A stretch of DNA of 12,812 nucleotides, taken from positions 1 to 12,812 of the forward strand of contig JAZRQH010000040.1 in the NCBI GenBank assembly GCA_045649645.1. The letters run 5' to 3'. The position numbers were made by a program, and so were the translations under genes. Positions 6,137 to 12,812 of this stretch are shown piece after piece; within the stretch, counting starts at the first letter, position 1, and each line of letters starts with the position of its first letter. Under the pieces are notes generated by a model. The model was not told the DNA's origin, searched no databases, and was given only the letters and a program-made list of their open reading frames with translations. This DNA comes from RGIG7300 sp045649645 (GTDB lineage Bacteria > Bacillota > Clostridia > Oscillospirales > CAG-272).

Positions 6137-7147
6137 TTAGATCTTGGAAGCAGCCTTAACAAAGCCGGTCACGTAGATTGTGCAACCTGCGCCCTGAAGG
6201 TCAGCTACACCCTTGCCGTCCTCACCCATAAGACCTGCGATCTCGGAAGCGGTCTTGCCGATGCAAGCTGCATCAAAAGCAGCTGCCTGCTCAAACCATT
6301 CCTTTGCAGCGCCTGCATATGCTACCATACCGTAGTCAGCGCCTGCTTCCTTCTTAGAAACAACGGGCTTGGTGGTGTCAAGAGTGGAAACACCTGCGGT
6401 TGTGAAGCTGAAGGCAACCTCAACGCAATCGCTGGATGCTGCAACTACCTTGCCGTCAGCATCAACTGCTGCTGCAAATACTGTGGTAGAAACCTTGTTT
6501 GTGCCGTCCTTATCAGCAGTAGCGTCCTCACAGGTCTGCTCGGTTGCAGCGGTAACCTTAAGAGTGTGATCTGCAGTTACGTTAGAATCAGCAGCTGCGT
6601 TATAAGCCTTTTCGATTGCAGAAACGAACTCAGCAACCATAATGGTGCAGCCTGCGTTAACAACCTCATCTGTACCCTTGTCGCCTTCTGCAACAAGCGC
6701 CTTAACCTCATCAAGAGTTTTGCCTGCTACAACGCCTTCAAAAGCGTCAGCCTGCTCAAACCATTCCTTTACTGCGCCGCCGTATGCAACCATATTATAG
6801 TCAGCGCCGGTCTCGTACTTGGTCTTGAACTCGGTGTTAGCTACTGCCTTACCGTCAGCGGTAAAGTTAACGGTGTTGCTTGCAGTGTCAAGAGCGCAAG
6901 CTACGATCTTGCCGTCTGCGTCTACAGATACAGCCGCAACGGTAACGTCAACCTTGCCGGAACCGTCTGCATCGATGGTAGCGTCAGTAGTAGCGGGAGT
7001 GCTTACGTATACGCCGGAACCGAACTTAAGAGTTGCTGCAGCATCATTGTTGCCTGCATCGGTACCGGTCTTGTCTGCTCCGCAGCCAACAAGAACTGCA
7101 GAAAGTGCCATAACGAGGCACAGAACGAGTACTAAACTTTTCTTCAT
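6137..7147 (-). CDS. Lipoprotein with two 155-residue repeats, divergent FMN-binding type
   Basis: The 336-residue precursor has a classical lipoprotein signal ending in LVGC (cysteine 22), then an acidic linker. Two repeats follow, about 40-183 and 195-334. They align with a constant offset of 155 residues, without gaps from about 112 to 181. Shared blocks are GADYxMVAYxGAxKEWFEQA and AGCTIxVxxFVxA. The motif AGCT (165-168 and 320-323) sits where FMN_bind domains have SGAT before a helix, keeping the threonine that carries FMN. The KEWFEQ-x(n)-GKT segment is shared, as I recall, by clostridial FMN-binding-like proteins. A 21-base identical stretch occurs in both repeats, suggesting recent duplication or conversion. 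It has its own promoter and lies between rnf/gx and apbE. Likely role: extracellular flavin or electron-transfer lipoprotein, similar in layout to PplA. Whether it is flavinylated is unknown. Confidence 0.9.
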   Translation of the reverse strand: MKKSLVLVLCLVMALSAVLVGCGADKTGTDAGNNDAAATLKFGSGVYVSTPATTDATIDADGSGKVDVTVAAVSVDADGKIVACALDTASNTVNFTADGKAVANTEFKTKYETGADYNMVAYGGAVKEWFEQADAFEGVVAGKTLDEVKALVAEGDKGTDEVVNAGCTIMVAEFVSAIEKAYNAAADSNVTADHTLKVTAATEQTCEDATADKDGTNKVSTTVFAAAVDADGKVVAASSDCVEVAFSFTTAGVSTLDTTKPVVSKKEAGADYGMVAYAGAAKEWFEQAAAFDAACIGKTASEIAGLMGEDGKGVADLQGAGCTIYVTGFVKAASKI

Positions 7148-7184
7148 TTGTTAAAATCCTCCAAATTAATTTCCAAACATACAT

Positions 7185-7213
7185 ATATTACCTTATGGAT
7201 GTTGAAATGTCAA
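7185..7213 (-). promoter_or_regulatory. Near-consensus promoter of the repeat lipoprotein
   Basis: On the minus strand, perfect TTGACA (7213-7208) and TAATAT (7190-7185) are separated by 17 bases. The -35 starts seven bases past the gx stop. GGAGG at 7162-7158, ten bases before the ATG, is the ribosome binding site. This implies strong expression independent of the rnf operon. Confidence 0.9.
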
Positions 7214-7219
7214 GCATTT

Positions 7220-7720
7220 TCATATTTTGTTCGGAATATGTTTAATAAGTGTTGCTCCGCACAGCCCTATCAGTATTCCCGATACTGTTCCCGTAACGGT
7301 TAGTACTACAAGATAGTACCCAAGCTCAGCCGTTTCCAGCAAAAGCATAGCCATCAGTATCTGCCCTGCGTTATGGCTGACGCCACCCGCAACGCTGACA
7401 CCCACCGCAGATAAGAAATTCAATCGGCGCAGTATCGTCATCACGACAAGGCTCAGTACACCTCCTGCAAGGCTGTACATAAGAGCCATCATATTGCCAA
7501 AAAGCAGAGCTACAAGCAGCATCCTTATAACCGAAACGGTAACTGCCGCTATAGGTCCGCGCCTGTATAGCACAAATATGATGACAATATTGGCAAGTCC
7601 CATCTTGACACCGGGTACGGCGGCAAAAAGAGGAGGAAGGATAGCTTCTATATAGGACAGCACCAAAGCCAAAGCAGTACATATGCCTATGAAAGCAACA
7701 TTCTTTGTTTTCTTACTCAC
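7220..7720 (-). CDS. Gx transporter-family membrane protein (EetB-like)
   Basis: The 166-residue protein has about five membrane helices and belongs to the family once named heptaprenyl diphosphate synthase component I (PF07456). PGVKMGLANI (36-45) is the family hallmark, preceded by YIEAILPP. The start is GTG, with GGAGG six bases before it overlapping the stop of the upstream gene. The old enzyme name is misleading: members resemble S-components of ECF transporters. In Gram-positive extracellular electron transfer loci a homologue (EetB) is paired with a NusG domain II protein (EetA). The same pairing is seen here at the end of an rnf operon, so a membrane role in flavin- or quinone-linked electron transfer is a reasonable inference. 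Confidence 0.9.
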   Translation of the reverse strand: MSKKTKNVAFIGICTALALVLSYIEAILPPLFAAVPGVKMGLANIVIIFVLYRRGPIAAVTVSVIRMLLVALLFGNMMALMYSLAGGVLSLVVMTILRRLNFLSAVGVSVAGGVSHNAGQILMAMLLLETAELGYYLVVLTVTGTVSGILIGLCGATLIKHIPNKI

Positions 7721-7730
7721 CGTCAGCCTC

Positions 7731-8129
7731 CTATATCACAATGTCAGGGGATCCGTCGCTGTCGGTGACCACCGTTACAACAACACGGTGTGGCAAGCAC
7801 ACTATACTCTCACCGTCGCGGAATATACGGGAATGCTCAACGCAGATCCCGTCAGGACAGTTGGCAGTTTCCATAAACGCCTTGCCATCCTTTATGACCA
7901 GACGGTTGAGGTATTCCCCGTTCTTGCCGGTACGGATGTCCTCTGTGATATCCTCTGACAAGGGATAGGTTCCGTATTCCTTTCCGTCAACACTAACTCT
8001 GACCGTATCTCCCGAAGGACGCATGCCGTAGAGATAAAACACACCCGCGGCCGCAATCAACAGCACACACAGGATCAGAATTATATCGTTGCGGATATTA
8101 CGCTTGACCGTATTTTCTTTTTGATTCAT
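7731..8129 (-). CDS. Membrane-anchored NusG domain II protein (EetA-like)
   Basis: The 132-residue form starts at an ATG 22 bases after the rnfB stop. A longer frame reaches back to 8210, but that part overlaps rnfB and shows no family similarity. One membrane segment (about 14-36) anchors an extracytosolic NusG domain II beta-barrel. The domain ends with CPDGICVEHSRI, then GESIVCLPHRVVV; the cysteines at 91, 96 and 111 are typical and may form a disulfide or bind a metal. The ribosome binding site is poor (AATAAG). Its function is not established. Homologues often sit beside Gx proteins, FMN-binding lipoproteins and ApbE, which fits this cluster. It has no transcription-factor features, so the NusG name refers only to the fold. 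Confidence 0.88.
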   Translation of the reverse strand: MNQKENTVKRNIRNDIILILCVLLIAAAGVFYLYGMRPSGDTVRVSVDGKEYGTYPLSEDITEDIRTGKNGEYLNRLVIKDGKAFMETANCPDGICVEHSRIFRDGESIVCLPHRVVVTVVTDSDGSPDIVI

Positions 8130-8151
8130 ACGATTCTTATTATCTGACGGA

Positions 8152-8946
8152 TCACGAGAAAAATACGTTTTTAAGACAACCTGTGGGACATTCACCTGCA
8201 CAGGCTCCACAGCTTGTACACTTGGAGTAGTCGATAGCTGCTAAATTATTCTTTACGGTTATTGCCCCGTTGGGACAGGTCTTTTCACACTTCTTACAGC
8301 CGATACAAGCGTTTTTGCAAGCCTTCTTGGCATCAACGCCCTTCTGCTTGCTGCTGCACATAACAACAGGCTCGGTCTGCTGAGGAATAAGTGAGATAAT
8401 ATTCTTGGGACAACTTGCCACACAGATACCGCAACTTATGCAGCGGGATGCCTCAATACGTGCGATACCGTCAGCCATGCAGATAGCGTCTGCAGGACAA
8501 GCCGCCGCGCAGTCGCCTAAGCCGAGACAACCGTATCTGCAGGAATTATCTCCGCCATAAAGCATAGACGCCGCCGCACAGCTCTGTATTCCGCGGTATT
8601 CTGCGGTCTTGAAGGTCGCACCGCAGCTTCCGTTACAAGCAACAAAGGCAACGGTGTCCTTGGGGGATTCGACCTCTATACCAAGGATATCACCGATCAT
8701 ATCAGCGGTATCCTTGCCGCCCGGAGCGCAGAGATCAGCCTTAGCACCGTTGTTTGCCAATACATCTGCATAGTCGTCACAGCCCTTGAATCCGCAGGCA
8801 CCGCAATTGGCACCGGGCAGACATTGGCGTATCTGCTTTTTAAGAGGATTTTCGGGAACGAAGAAGAAGTGGGAGCATACCAATAAGAGAACGCCTACAA
8901 TTAAAGCGATCGCGAATATTACGATAAATGCAATCAATATGTTCAT
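8152..8946 (-). CDS. rnfB: Rnf complex subunit B, ferredoxin-type Fe-S protein
   Basis: RnfB takes electrons from ferredoxin and passes them into the Rnf complex. The 264 residues start with one membrane helix (about 3-24). The 4Fe-4S domain CLPGANCGACGFKGC follows (C42, C48, C51, C56, with C73). Four ferredoxin-type cysteine quartets come next: C136-C140-C146-C150, C169-C172-C175-C179, C214-C217-C220-C224 and C243-C246-C249-C253. This is two quartets more than the enterobacterial form and is the usual clostridial style. GGGAGG six bases before the ATG is the ribosome binding site. The gene follows rnfA by 14 bases in the order C-D-G-E-A-B. The protein is peripheral on the cytosolic side. Confidence 0.96.
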   Translation of the reverse strand: MNILIAFIVIFAIALIVGVLLLVCSHFFFVPENPLKKQIRQCLPGANCGACGFKGCDDYADVLANNGAKADLCAPGGKDTADMIGDILGIEVESPKDTVAFVACNGSCGATFKTAEYRGIQSCAAASMLYGGDNSCRYGCLGLGDCAAACPADAICMADGIARIEASRCISCGICVASCPKNIISLIPQQTEPVVMCSSKQKGVDAKKACKNACIGCKKCEKTCPNGAITVKNNLAAIDYSKCTSCGACAGECPTGCLKNVFFS

Positions 8947-8960
8947 CGTTGACCTCCCAG

Positions 8961-9560
8961 TTAAGCGAAAATGTTTTCAACGATACCGCCGAATCCCATA
9001 AATGCAAGTGAAATAAAGGATGCAGCTATAAGGGTTACAGCCAGCTTCTTGAAGGGACCGGGAACGTGGGCGTCATTGATGCGGGAACGAAGACCCGAGA
9101 ACAGAACCATAGCCAGTAAGAATCCAAGTCCGCAGCCCAGAGAGCTTACCATAGATTCGATAAAGCTGTAGCCGTCGATGATATTGTTGATGGTAACGCC
9201 TAATACCGCACAGTTGGTGGTGATAAGAGGCAGATACACGCCCAACCCCTTGTGGAGGGAGGGAGAAAACTTTTTGAGGAACATCTCAAGTATCTGTACA
9301 AGGACAGCGATTATCAGAATAAATACGATGTTCTGCAGATATCCGAGACCCAAGGTGTTAAGTACAAAGTACTGGATAGGCCAGGTTGCCGCAGTGGCAA
9401 GAAGCATAACGAAGGTTACTGCAACGCCCATACCTACTGCCTGGTCTCTCTTTTCGGATACACCCAAGAAGGGACAGATTCCAAGGAATCGGCTGAGAAC
9501 GTAGTTATCAACGAAAACAGACGAAAGAAGTATGATTATTAAAACCTTGAAGTTTTCCAT
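8961..9560 (-). CDS. rnfA: Rnf complex subunit A, membrane protein
   Basis: The 199-residue, six-helix membrane subunit belongs to the RnfA/NqrE family. FLGICPFLG (25-33) and TTNCAVLGV (114-122) hold the paired cysteines (C29, C117) that, in Nqr and Rnf structures, ligate an iron-sulfur cluster within the membrane together with the partner subunit's cysteines. The start overlaps the rnfE stop by one base (TAATG), so translation is coupled, and AAGGAG lies about ten bases ahead. RnfA and RnfE are similar in sequence and invert in topology. Here the first cysteine motif is GICP and not GTCP, which marks this one as RnfA. Confidence 0.96.
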   Translation of the reverse strand: MENFKVLIIILLSSVFVDNYVLSRFLGICPFLGVSEKRDQAVGMGVAVTFVMLLATAATWPIQYFVLNTLGLGYLQNIVFILIIAVLVQILEMFLKKFSPSLHKGLGVYLPLITTNCAVLGVTINNIIDGYSFIESMVSSLGCGLGFLLAMVLFSGLRSRINDAHVPGPFKKLAVTLIAASFISLAFMGFGGIVENIFA

Positions 9561-10249
9561 TAGCTCTGCACTCCTTCCTTATTACAATTTCCTGCATTAC
9601 AGGTTCCGTTATGAATACATCCCTCACATCCGAAGGATGCCTTGAGAGGAGCCTTACCCTTGGTAATAACGTGGATAAGCGCTATCATCATACCGTATAC
9701 CAAGAGTCCTCCGGGAGCCTTGGTCAAAAATTCGATCTTATAGTTTTCCAAGAAAGGAATAGCAATTCCCGCAAAGGAGGCTGAGCCTAACACCTCGCGG
9801 AAGGTTGCCATAACCGTCAACGCCAGAGTAAATCCAATACCCATACCGATTCCGTCAAGGGCTGCGGAAACAACCGTATTCTTGCTTGCAAACATCTCGG
9901 CACGGCCTAATATGATGCAGTTTACAGTGATAAGGTCCAGATAAACACCGAGAGTCGCATAAAGATCGGGAAGAAATGCCTGTACAAGCATCTTGACCAT
10001 AGTAACAAATCCAGCAATAATTACTATATAGCAAGGAATACGCATGGTCTCGGGGATGATCTTACGGAAAAGCGAAATGAATATATTGGAGCAAAGGAGC
10101 ACCACGAGGGCTGCAATACCCATACCGAAGGCACCGTCAACCGTGTTGGTGGTAGCAAGGGTGGGACAGGTACCGAGAATCAGCACCAATACCGGATTTT
10201 CTTTAATTATTCCGCGTACTAACACGGAAAGCGAAGATCTTTCTTTCAT
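9560..10249 (-). CDS. rnfE: Rnf complex subunit E, with a cysteine-rich C-terminal tail
   Basis: The 229-residue membrane subunit is the partner of RnfA. LGTCPTLATTNT (25-36) and TVNCIILGRAEMFA (108-121) place C28 and C111 as ligands of the intramembrane cluster. After the last helix (ending near 196) a tail follows, with four cysteines at 208, 211, 217 and 222, in CEGCIHNGTCNAGNC. Proteobacterial RnfE lacks such a tail, and similar tails occur in some clostridial proteins to my recollection. The tail may bind a metal or an extra cluster, but this is unproven. The ATG overlaps the rnfG stop (TGATG). A weak GGGGGTG lies upstream. Confidence 0.95.
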   Translation of the reverse strand: MKERSSLSVLVRGIIKENPVLVLILGTCPTLATTNTVDGAFGMGIAALVVLLCSNIFISLFRKIIPETMRIPCYIVIIAGFVTMVKMLVQAFLPDLYATLGVYLDLITVNCIILGRAEMFASKNTVVSAALDGIGMGIGFTLALTVMATFREVLGSASFAGIAIPFLENYKIEFLTKAPGGLLVYGMMIALIHVITKGKAPLKASFGCEGCIHNGTCNAGNCNKEGVQS

Positions 10250-11427
10250 CAGGCTGCACCCCCAATCAGTACTTTAATTGCGGCAAACGCACGCTCGATT
10301 GCCTGTGTATAACCGTTTGTTGTCATGGTCGCACCGCTGATAGCATCTATCTCGGTATAGTCTGCCTCGCTCTTGCCTGCAAACTGACCGTAGAAGCTCT
10401 CATCCGCACAAGCATCACCCAGACCGTCTGTCTCTGCCTCAGAAACGGTGAGACAATCAATAATCTTAAAGTCGGGTGTTACGGATACGCGGACTATGAT
10501 ATATTCGCCTGAAGCGGGATGATACTCGTTTCCGCCCTTAATGCCGTAACCTGCGCCCTTGGTCTCAAGCACGTAGTTACCGCTGGCTGTCTTCTTGGCA
10601 CTTACAACAGTAGCCGCAAGATCGGGATAAGCTGTGAGATCGATATCCTCGACCGTAGACGACTGAATTGCAGTAACAGCGTTGGTATAGATCTCGGGAG
10701 CCGTAACACCCTCGGTAACAACGGTCCCGTCAGCCTTAACACCGACAAACTGCTCGCCCGTAACGAACACGTAGCCTGCAGAGTTCTCGGCGATATATAC
10801 CGCATCGATAGAGTCAAGCTGCTCTACCTTGAACCACTTTTCAAACTTTCCTTCACCCTCGGGCAACGCCGCATTAAGGTTGTCTGCAAGAATTTCTTCG
10901 TCGGTACGGATATCAACAGAGCCGCCGCCTAAGATGATAGCGGTATTGAGAGCGTCCTTAACGGCGTTCTTATACGCCTCTGTAGTCTTGGTCGCACCTG
11001 CGATGATATCAACTGCTTCAACCTCGTCGGCATTTTTACCGGCAAAGCTTTCACCGTATGTCTTTTCCTTACCAAGAGTCTCGTTGGAGGAAGTACATAC
11101 CGCGCCGGTAACAACTCCGTCAGCGGTAACACCGCACATAAGCACCATATCGGTGCCGTAGCCTGCAGTAACAAGCTTAGCTACATAGCCCTGTCCTTCG
11201 GTCTCTCTGAAAACCTCTGCCACAGTTGCGGGAAGCTCGTATGCACTCAGATCTACTGACTCGAATCCCTTACCCTCGGGCATTACCTCGAGCAGAGCTG
11301 CATTTGCCTGAGCGTTCTGATTTTTTTCAATAATAGGAGCCGTGACAGAGTTTGTTATTGCGAGCAACACCGTTATCACGGTACAGATACAAACGAATAC
11401 TGTAAGATTTTTAAGATTGTTTTTCAT
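10249..11427 (-). CDS. rnfG: Rnf complex subunit G with two FMN-binding domains
   Basis: RnfG is a membrane-anchored extracytosolic flavoprotein carrying FMN on a threonine, attached by ApbE. Residues 7-29 are the membrane anchor. At 392 residues it is about twice the usual 190-220. Two FMN_bind domains are visible: the first about 75-160 with DIIAGATKTT (T146), the second about 284-382 with DAISGATMTT (T367), the canonical S/T-G-A-T site. A linker of about 120 residues lies between, containing a possible partial domain (ENSAGYVFVTGEQF). The first site has alanine where serine or threonine is usual. The start overlaps the rnfD stop (TAATG), with AGGAGG about nine bases ahead. Two flavins would be unusual for RnfG and would need testing. 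Confidence 0.94.
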   Translation of the reverse strand: MKNNLKNLTVFVCICTVITVLLAITNSVTAPIIEKNQNAQANAALLEVMPEGKGFESVDLSAYELPATVAEVFRETEGQGYVAKLVTAGYGTDMVLMCGVTADGVVTGAVCTSSNETLGKEKTYGESFAGKNADEVEAVDIIAGATKTTEAYKNAVKDALNTAIILGGGSVDIRTDEEILADNLNAALPEGEGKFEKWFKVEQLDSIDAVYIAENSAGYVFVTGEQFVGVKADGTVVTEGVTAPEIYTNAVTAIQSSTVEDIDLTAYPDLAATVVSAKKTASGNYVLETKGAGYGIKGGNEYHPASGEYIIVRVSVTPDFKIIDCLTVSEAETDGLGDACADESFYGQFAGKSEADYTEIDAISGATMTTNGYTQAIERAFAAIKVLIGGAA

Positions 11428-12344
11428 TATCTCTTCCCTCCTGCAGCAAACACCTTACGTCTGGTCCAACGGCTGATGTAGGGTGTGAGGATATTCATAA
11501 ACAGAATAGCGAAGGAAACACCCTCGGGATAAGTACCGAAATATCTGATAAGACATGTAATAAGACCTGCACCGATACCGAATATCACCTTGCCCCAACC
11601 GGTGGAGGGGGAGGTAGTATAATCGGTCGCCATAAAGATAGCGCCGATGACAACGCTGCCTGACAGCACCATAGCCAGTGCATCAAGGGCAACAAAGCCT
11701 TCCATGAAGAAGGAGAATACGAATACCGTACCGATAAAGGTTACGGGGATATGCCATGTGATAACACGGCGTACAAGCAGGTATACACCGCCTATAAGCA
11801 ATGCCGCGATACAGGTTTCACCGATAGCGCCTCCGTGGTTACCTAAAAACAGGTCCTTCAGGGAGGGCATTACCTCGGCAGCAAGGGGAGTTGCTCCTGC
11901 CTCTGCATCTATCGGGAAGGAAGGCACCGCAAGCGAACCGAAGGCTACCAACATAAACACGCGTGCGGTTATAGCGGGATTAACAAGGTTATGACCTATA
12001 CCGCCAAAGATGCACTTAACTACAACGATGGCAAACAAAGATCCTACAACACACTGCCAGACAGGTGTGTTCTCAGGAAGATTGAGCGCAAGCAAAAGTC
12101 CTGTAACTGCCGCAGACAGATCGCCTACAGTCTGGTCCTTTTTAACAATAAGATTGAAGAGTACTTCAAATACAACAGACGAAAGCACACATGCGGCAAT
12201 TACCAGCAATGCTCTCAGACCGAATATAAGTACACCTGCGACGGTGGCAGGTAATAAGGCGATCAGAACGTCACCCATGATACGGGAGGTGGATCTGCCG
12301 CTGTGAATATGTGGAGATACTGCTAATTTAGTTAAAGAACTCAT
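11427..12344 (-). CDS. rnfD: Rnf complex subunit D, membrane protein with covalent FMN site
   Basis: RnfD/NqrB is a polytopic membrane subunit that carries FMN on a threonine and forms the ion channel with other subunits. The 305 residues include SPHIHSG (10-16), GGIGHNLVNPA (114-124), and DAEAGATPLA (146-155), where T152 is the expected FMN attachment site, preceded by an alanine where serine is usual (AGAT). The later segment holds FMATDYTTSP, which is conserved in NqrB/RnfD. The protein is near usual length and ends with a basic tail. It overlaps rnfC (TAATG) at its start. AGGAG lies 11 bases before the ATG, inside the end of rnfC. Confidence 0.95.
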   Translation of the reverse strand: MSSLTKLAVSPHIHSGRSTSRIMGDVLIALLPATVAGVLIFGLRALLVIAACVLSSVVFEVLFNLIVKKDQTVGDLSAAVTGLLLALNLPENTPVWQCVVGSLFAIVVVKCIFGGIGHNLVNPAITARVFMLVAFGSLAVPSFPIDAEAGATPLAAEVMPSLKDLFLGNHGGAIGETCIAALLIGGVYLLVRRVITWHIPVTFIGTVFVFSFFMEGFVALDALAMVLSGSVVIGAIFMATDYTTSPSTGWGKVIFGIGAGLITCLIRYFGTYPEGVSFAILFMNILTPYISRWTRRKVFAAGGKR

Positions 12345-12812
12345 TATTTTCCACTCTCCTTTTTAGCTTCGTCTCTTAAAAACTGCTTTGACAGCTTGTT
12401 TATCTGTACAAGGGGACGGTTTGCGGGACATACAAAGCTGCAGCAGCCGCACTCCATACAGGACTGTACCGAAAGCTCGTTAAGCAAAACAGCATCCTTC
12501 TTCTCGTATGCCTCGGCTATGCTTGTTGCCTCAAGTCCGAAGGGACAGGTGTTGAGACAAGCACCGCAACGTATACAAGCAGTAGTTTTGGGAAGCTTGC
12601 TTTCCTTTTTGGTCAATGCAAGAACAGCGTTGGTGTTCTTGATAATCGGCATATTTGCATCAGCTACGGTTATACCCATCATAGGTCCGCCGTAAATATA
12701 CTTTGAAGGCTCCTCGGTAAGTCCTCCGCAGAACTCAAAGAGCTCCTTTAAGGCTGTACCGATAGGTGCGATAACGTTCTGAGGCTGCTTTACCGCACCG
12801 CCCTCTACAGTC
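12344..12812 (-). CDS. rnfC: Rnf complex subunit C, C-terminal part (5' end outside window)
   Basis: RnfC is the peripheral NADH/NAD+ and FMN-binding subunit on the cytosolic side. The frame stays open to the right edge, so only the last 155 codons are seen and the first ATG near 12682 is internal. Visible are the end of the SLBB-like/flavin region, ending in YIYGGPMMG, and two 4Fe-4S motifs: CIRCGACLNTCP (12544-12577) and CMECGCCSFVCPANRP, whose four cluster cysteines lie at 12428-12460. The tail QINKLSKQFLRDE is typical. The gene opens the operon, so the rnf promoter lies beyond the window. Confidence 0.95.
   Translation of the reverse strand, partial: TVEGGAVKQPQNVIAPIGTALKELFEFCGGLTEEPSKYIYGGPMMGITVADANMPIIKNTNAVLALTKKESKLPKTTACIRCGACLNTCPFGLEATSIAEAYEKKDAVLLNELSVQSCMECGCCSFVCPANRPLVQINKLSKQFLRDEAKKESGK

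Noticed and set aside
6077..7135. A 352-codon open frame on the plus strand opposite the repeat lipoprotein
   Set aside because: It is a mirror of the skewed codons of the lipoprotein. The translation is cysteine/serine-rich with no known motif, and the minus-strand gene has promoter, lipobox, repeats and ribosome binding site.
8130..8210. Longer N-terminus of the NusG domain II protein starting at 8210
   Set aside because: It overlaps the end of rnfB in another frame and has no membrane or domain similarity. The ATG at 8129 gives a normal anchor position.

Overview
The window looks like chromosomal DNA of an anaerobic, Gram-positive clostridial bacterium, probably a gut member of the Oscillospirales/Ruminococcaceae group. 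This placement is inferred from gene content and sequence style (PPDK, a clostridial Rnf operon, AGGAGG-type ribosome binding sites, lipobox lipoproteins), not from a marker gene. No phage, transposon, CRISPR, tRNA or rRNA was found. Every gene-free stretch is shorter than about 170 bases.

Left part, 1-3774. The C-terminal third of a pyruvate, phosphate dikinase gene ends at a strong terminator. A lone 92-residue gene with its own promoter follows; it resembles DUF2185/Imm33-like proteins. A bidirectional terminator separates it from a convergent two-gene operon on the minus strand. That operon encodes a duplicated DUF1538 membrane protein and, overlapping its end, a protein with two PII-like halves.

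Middle, 3775-5034. A 166-base divergent promoter region drives the DUF1538 operon leftward and a TraX-family membrane protein plus a small ABM-type monooxygenase rightward. A second bidirectional terminator ends that pair.

Right part, 5036-12812, all minus strand and read right to left. The operon rnfC(partial)-D-G-E-A-B is tightly packed, with four stop/start overlaps. It continues into a membrane-anchored NusG domain II protein and a Gx-family membrane protein. Then a near-consensus promoter drives a lipoprotein built from two 155-residue repeats, followed by a terminator and an ApbE flavin transferase lipoprotein.

How the genes may work together. Rnf couples ferredoxin oxidation to ion export and NAD+ reduction, and ApbE attaches FMN to RnfG and RnfD. 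The NusG-II, Gx, repeat-lipoprotein and ApbE set resembles parts of the Gram-positive flavin-based extracellular electron transfer locus (EetA, EetB, PplA, FmnB). The window may therefore hold a combined Rnf and extracellular-flavin redox module. The two lipoprotein repeats each carry AGCT where an FMN-binding domain would have SGAT, and this is the most interesting lead here.
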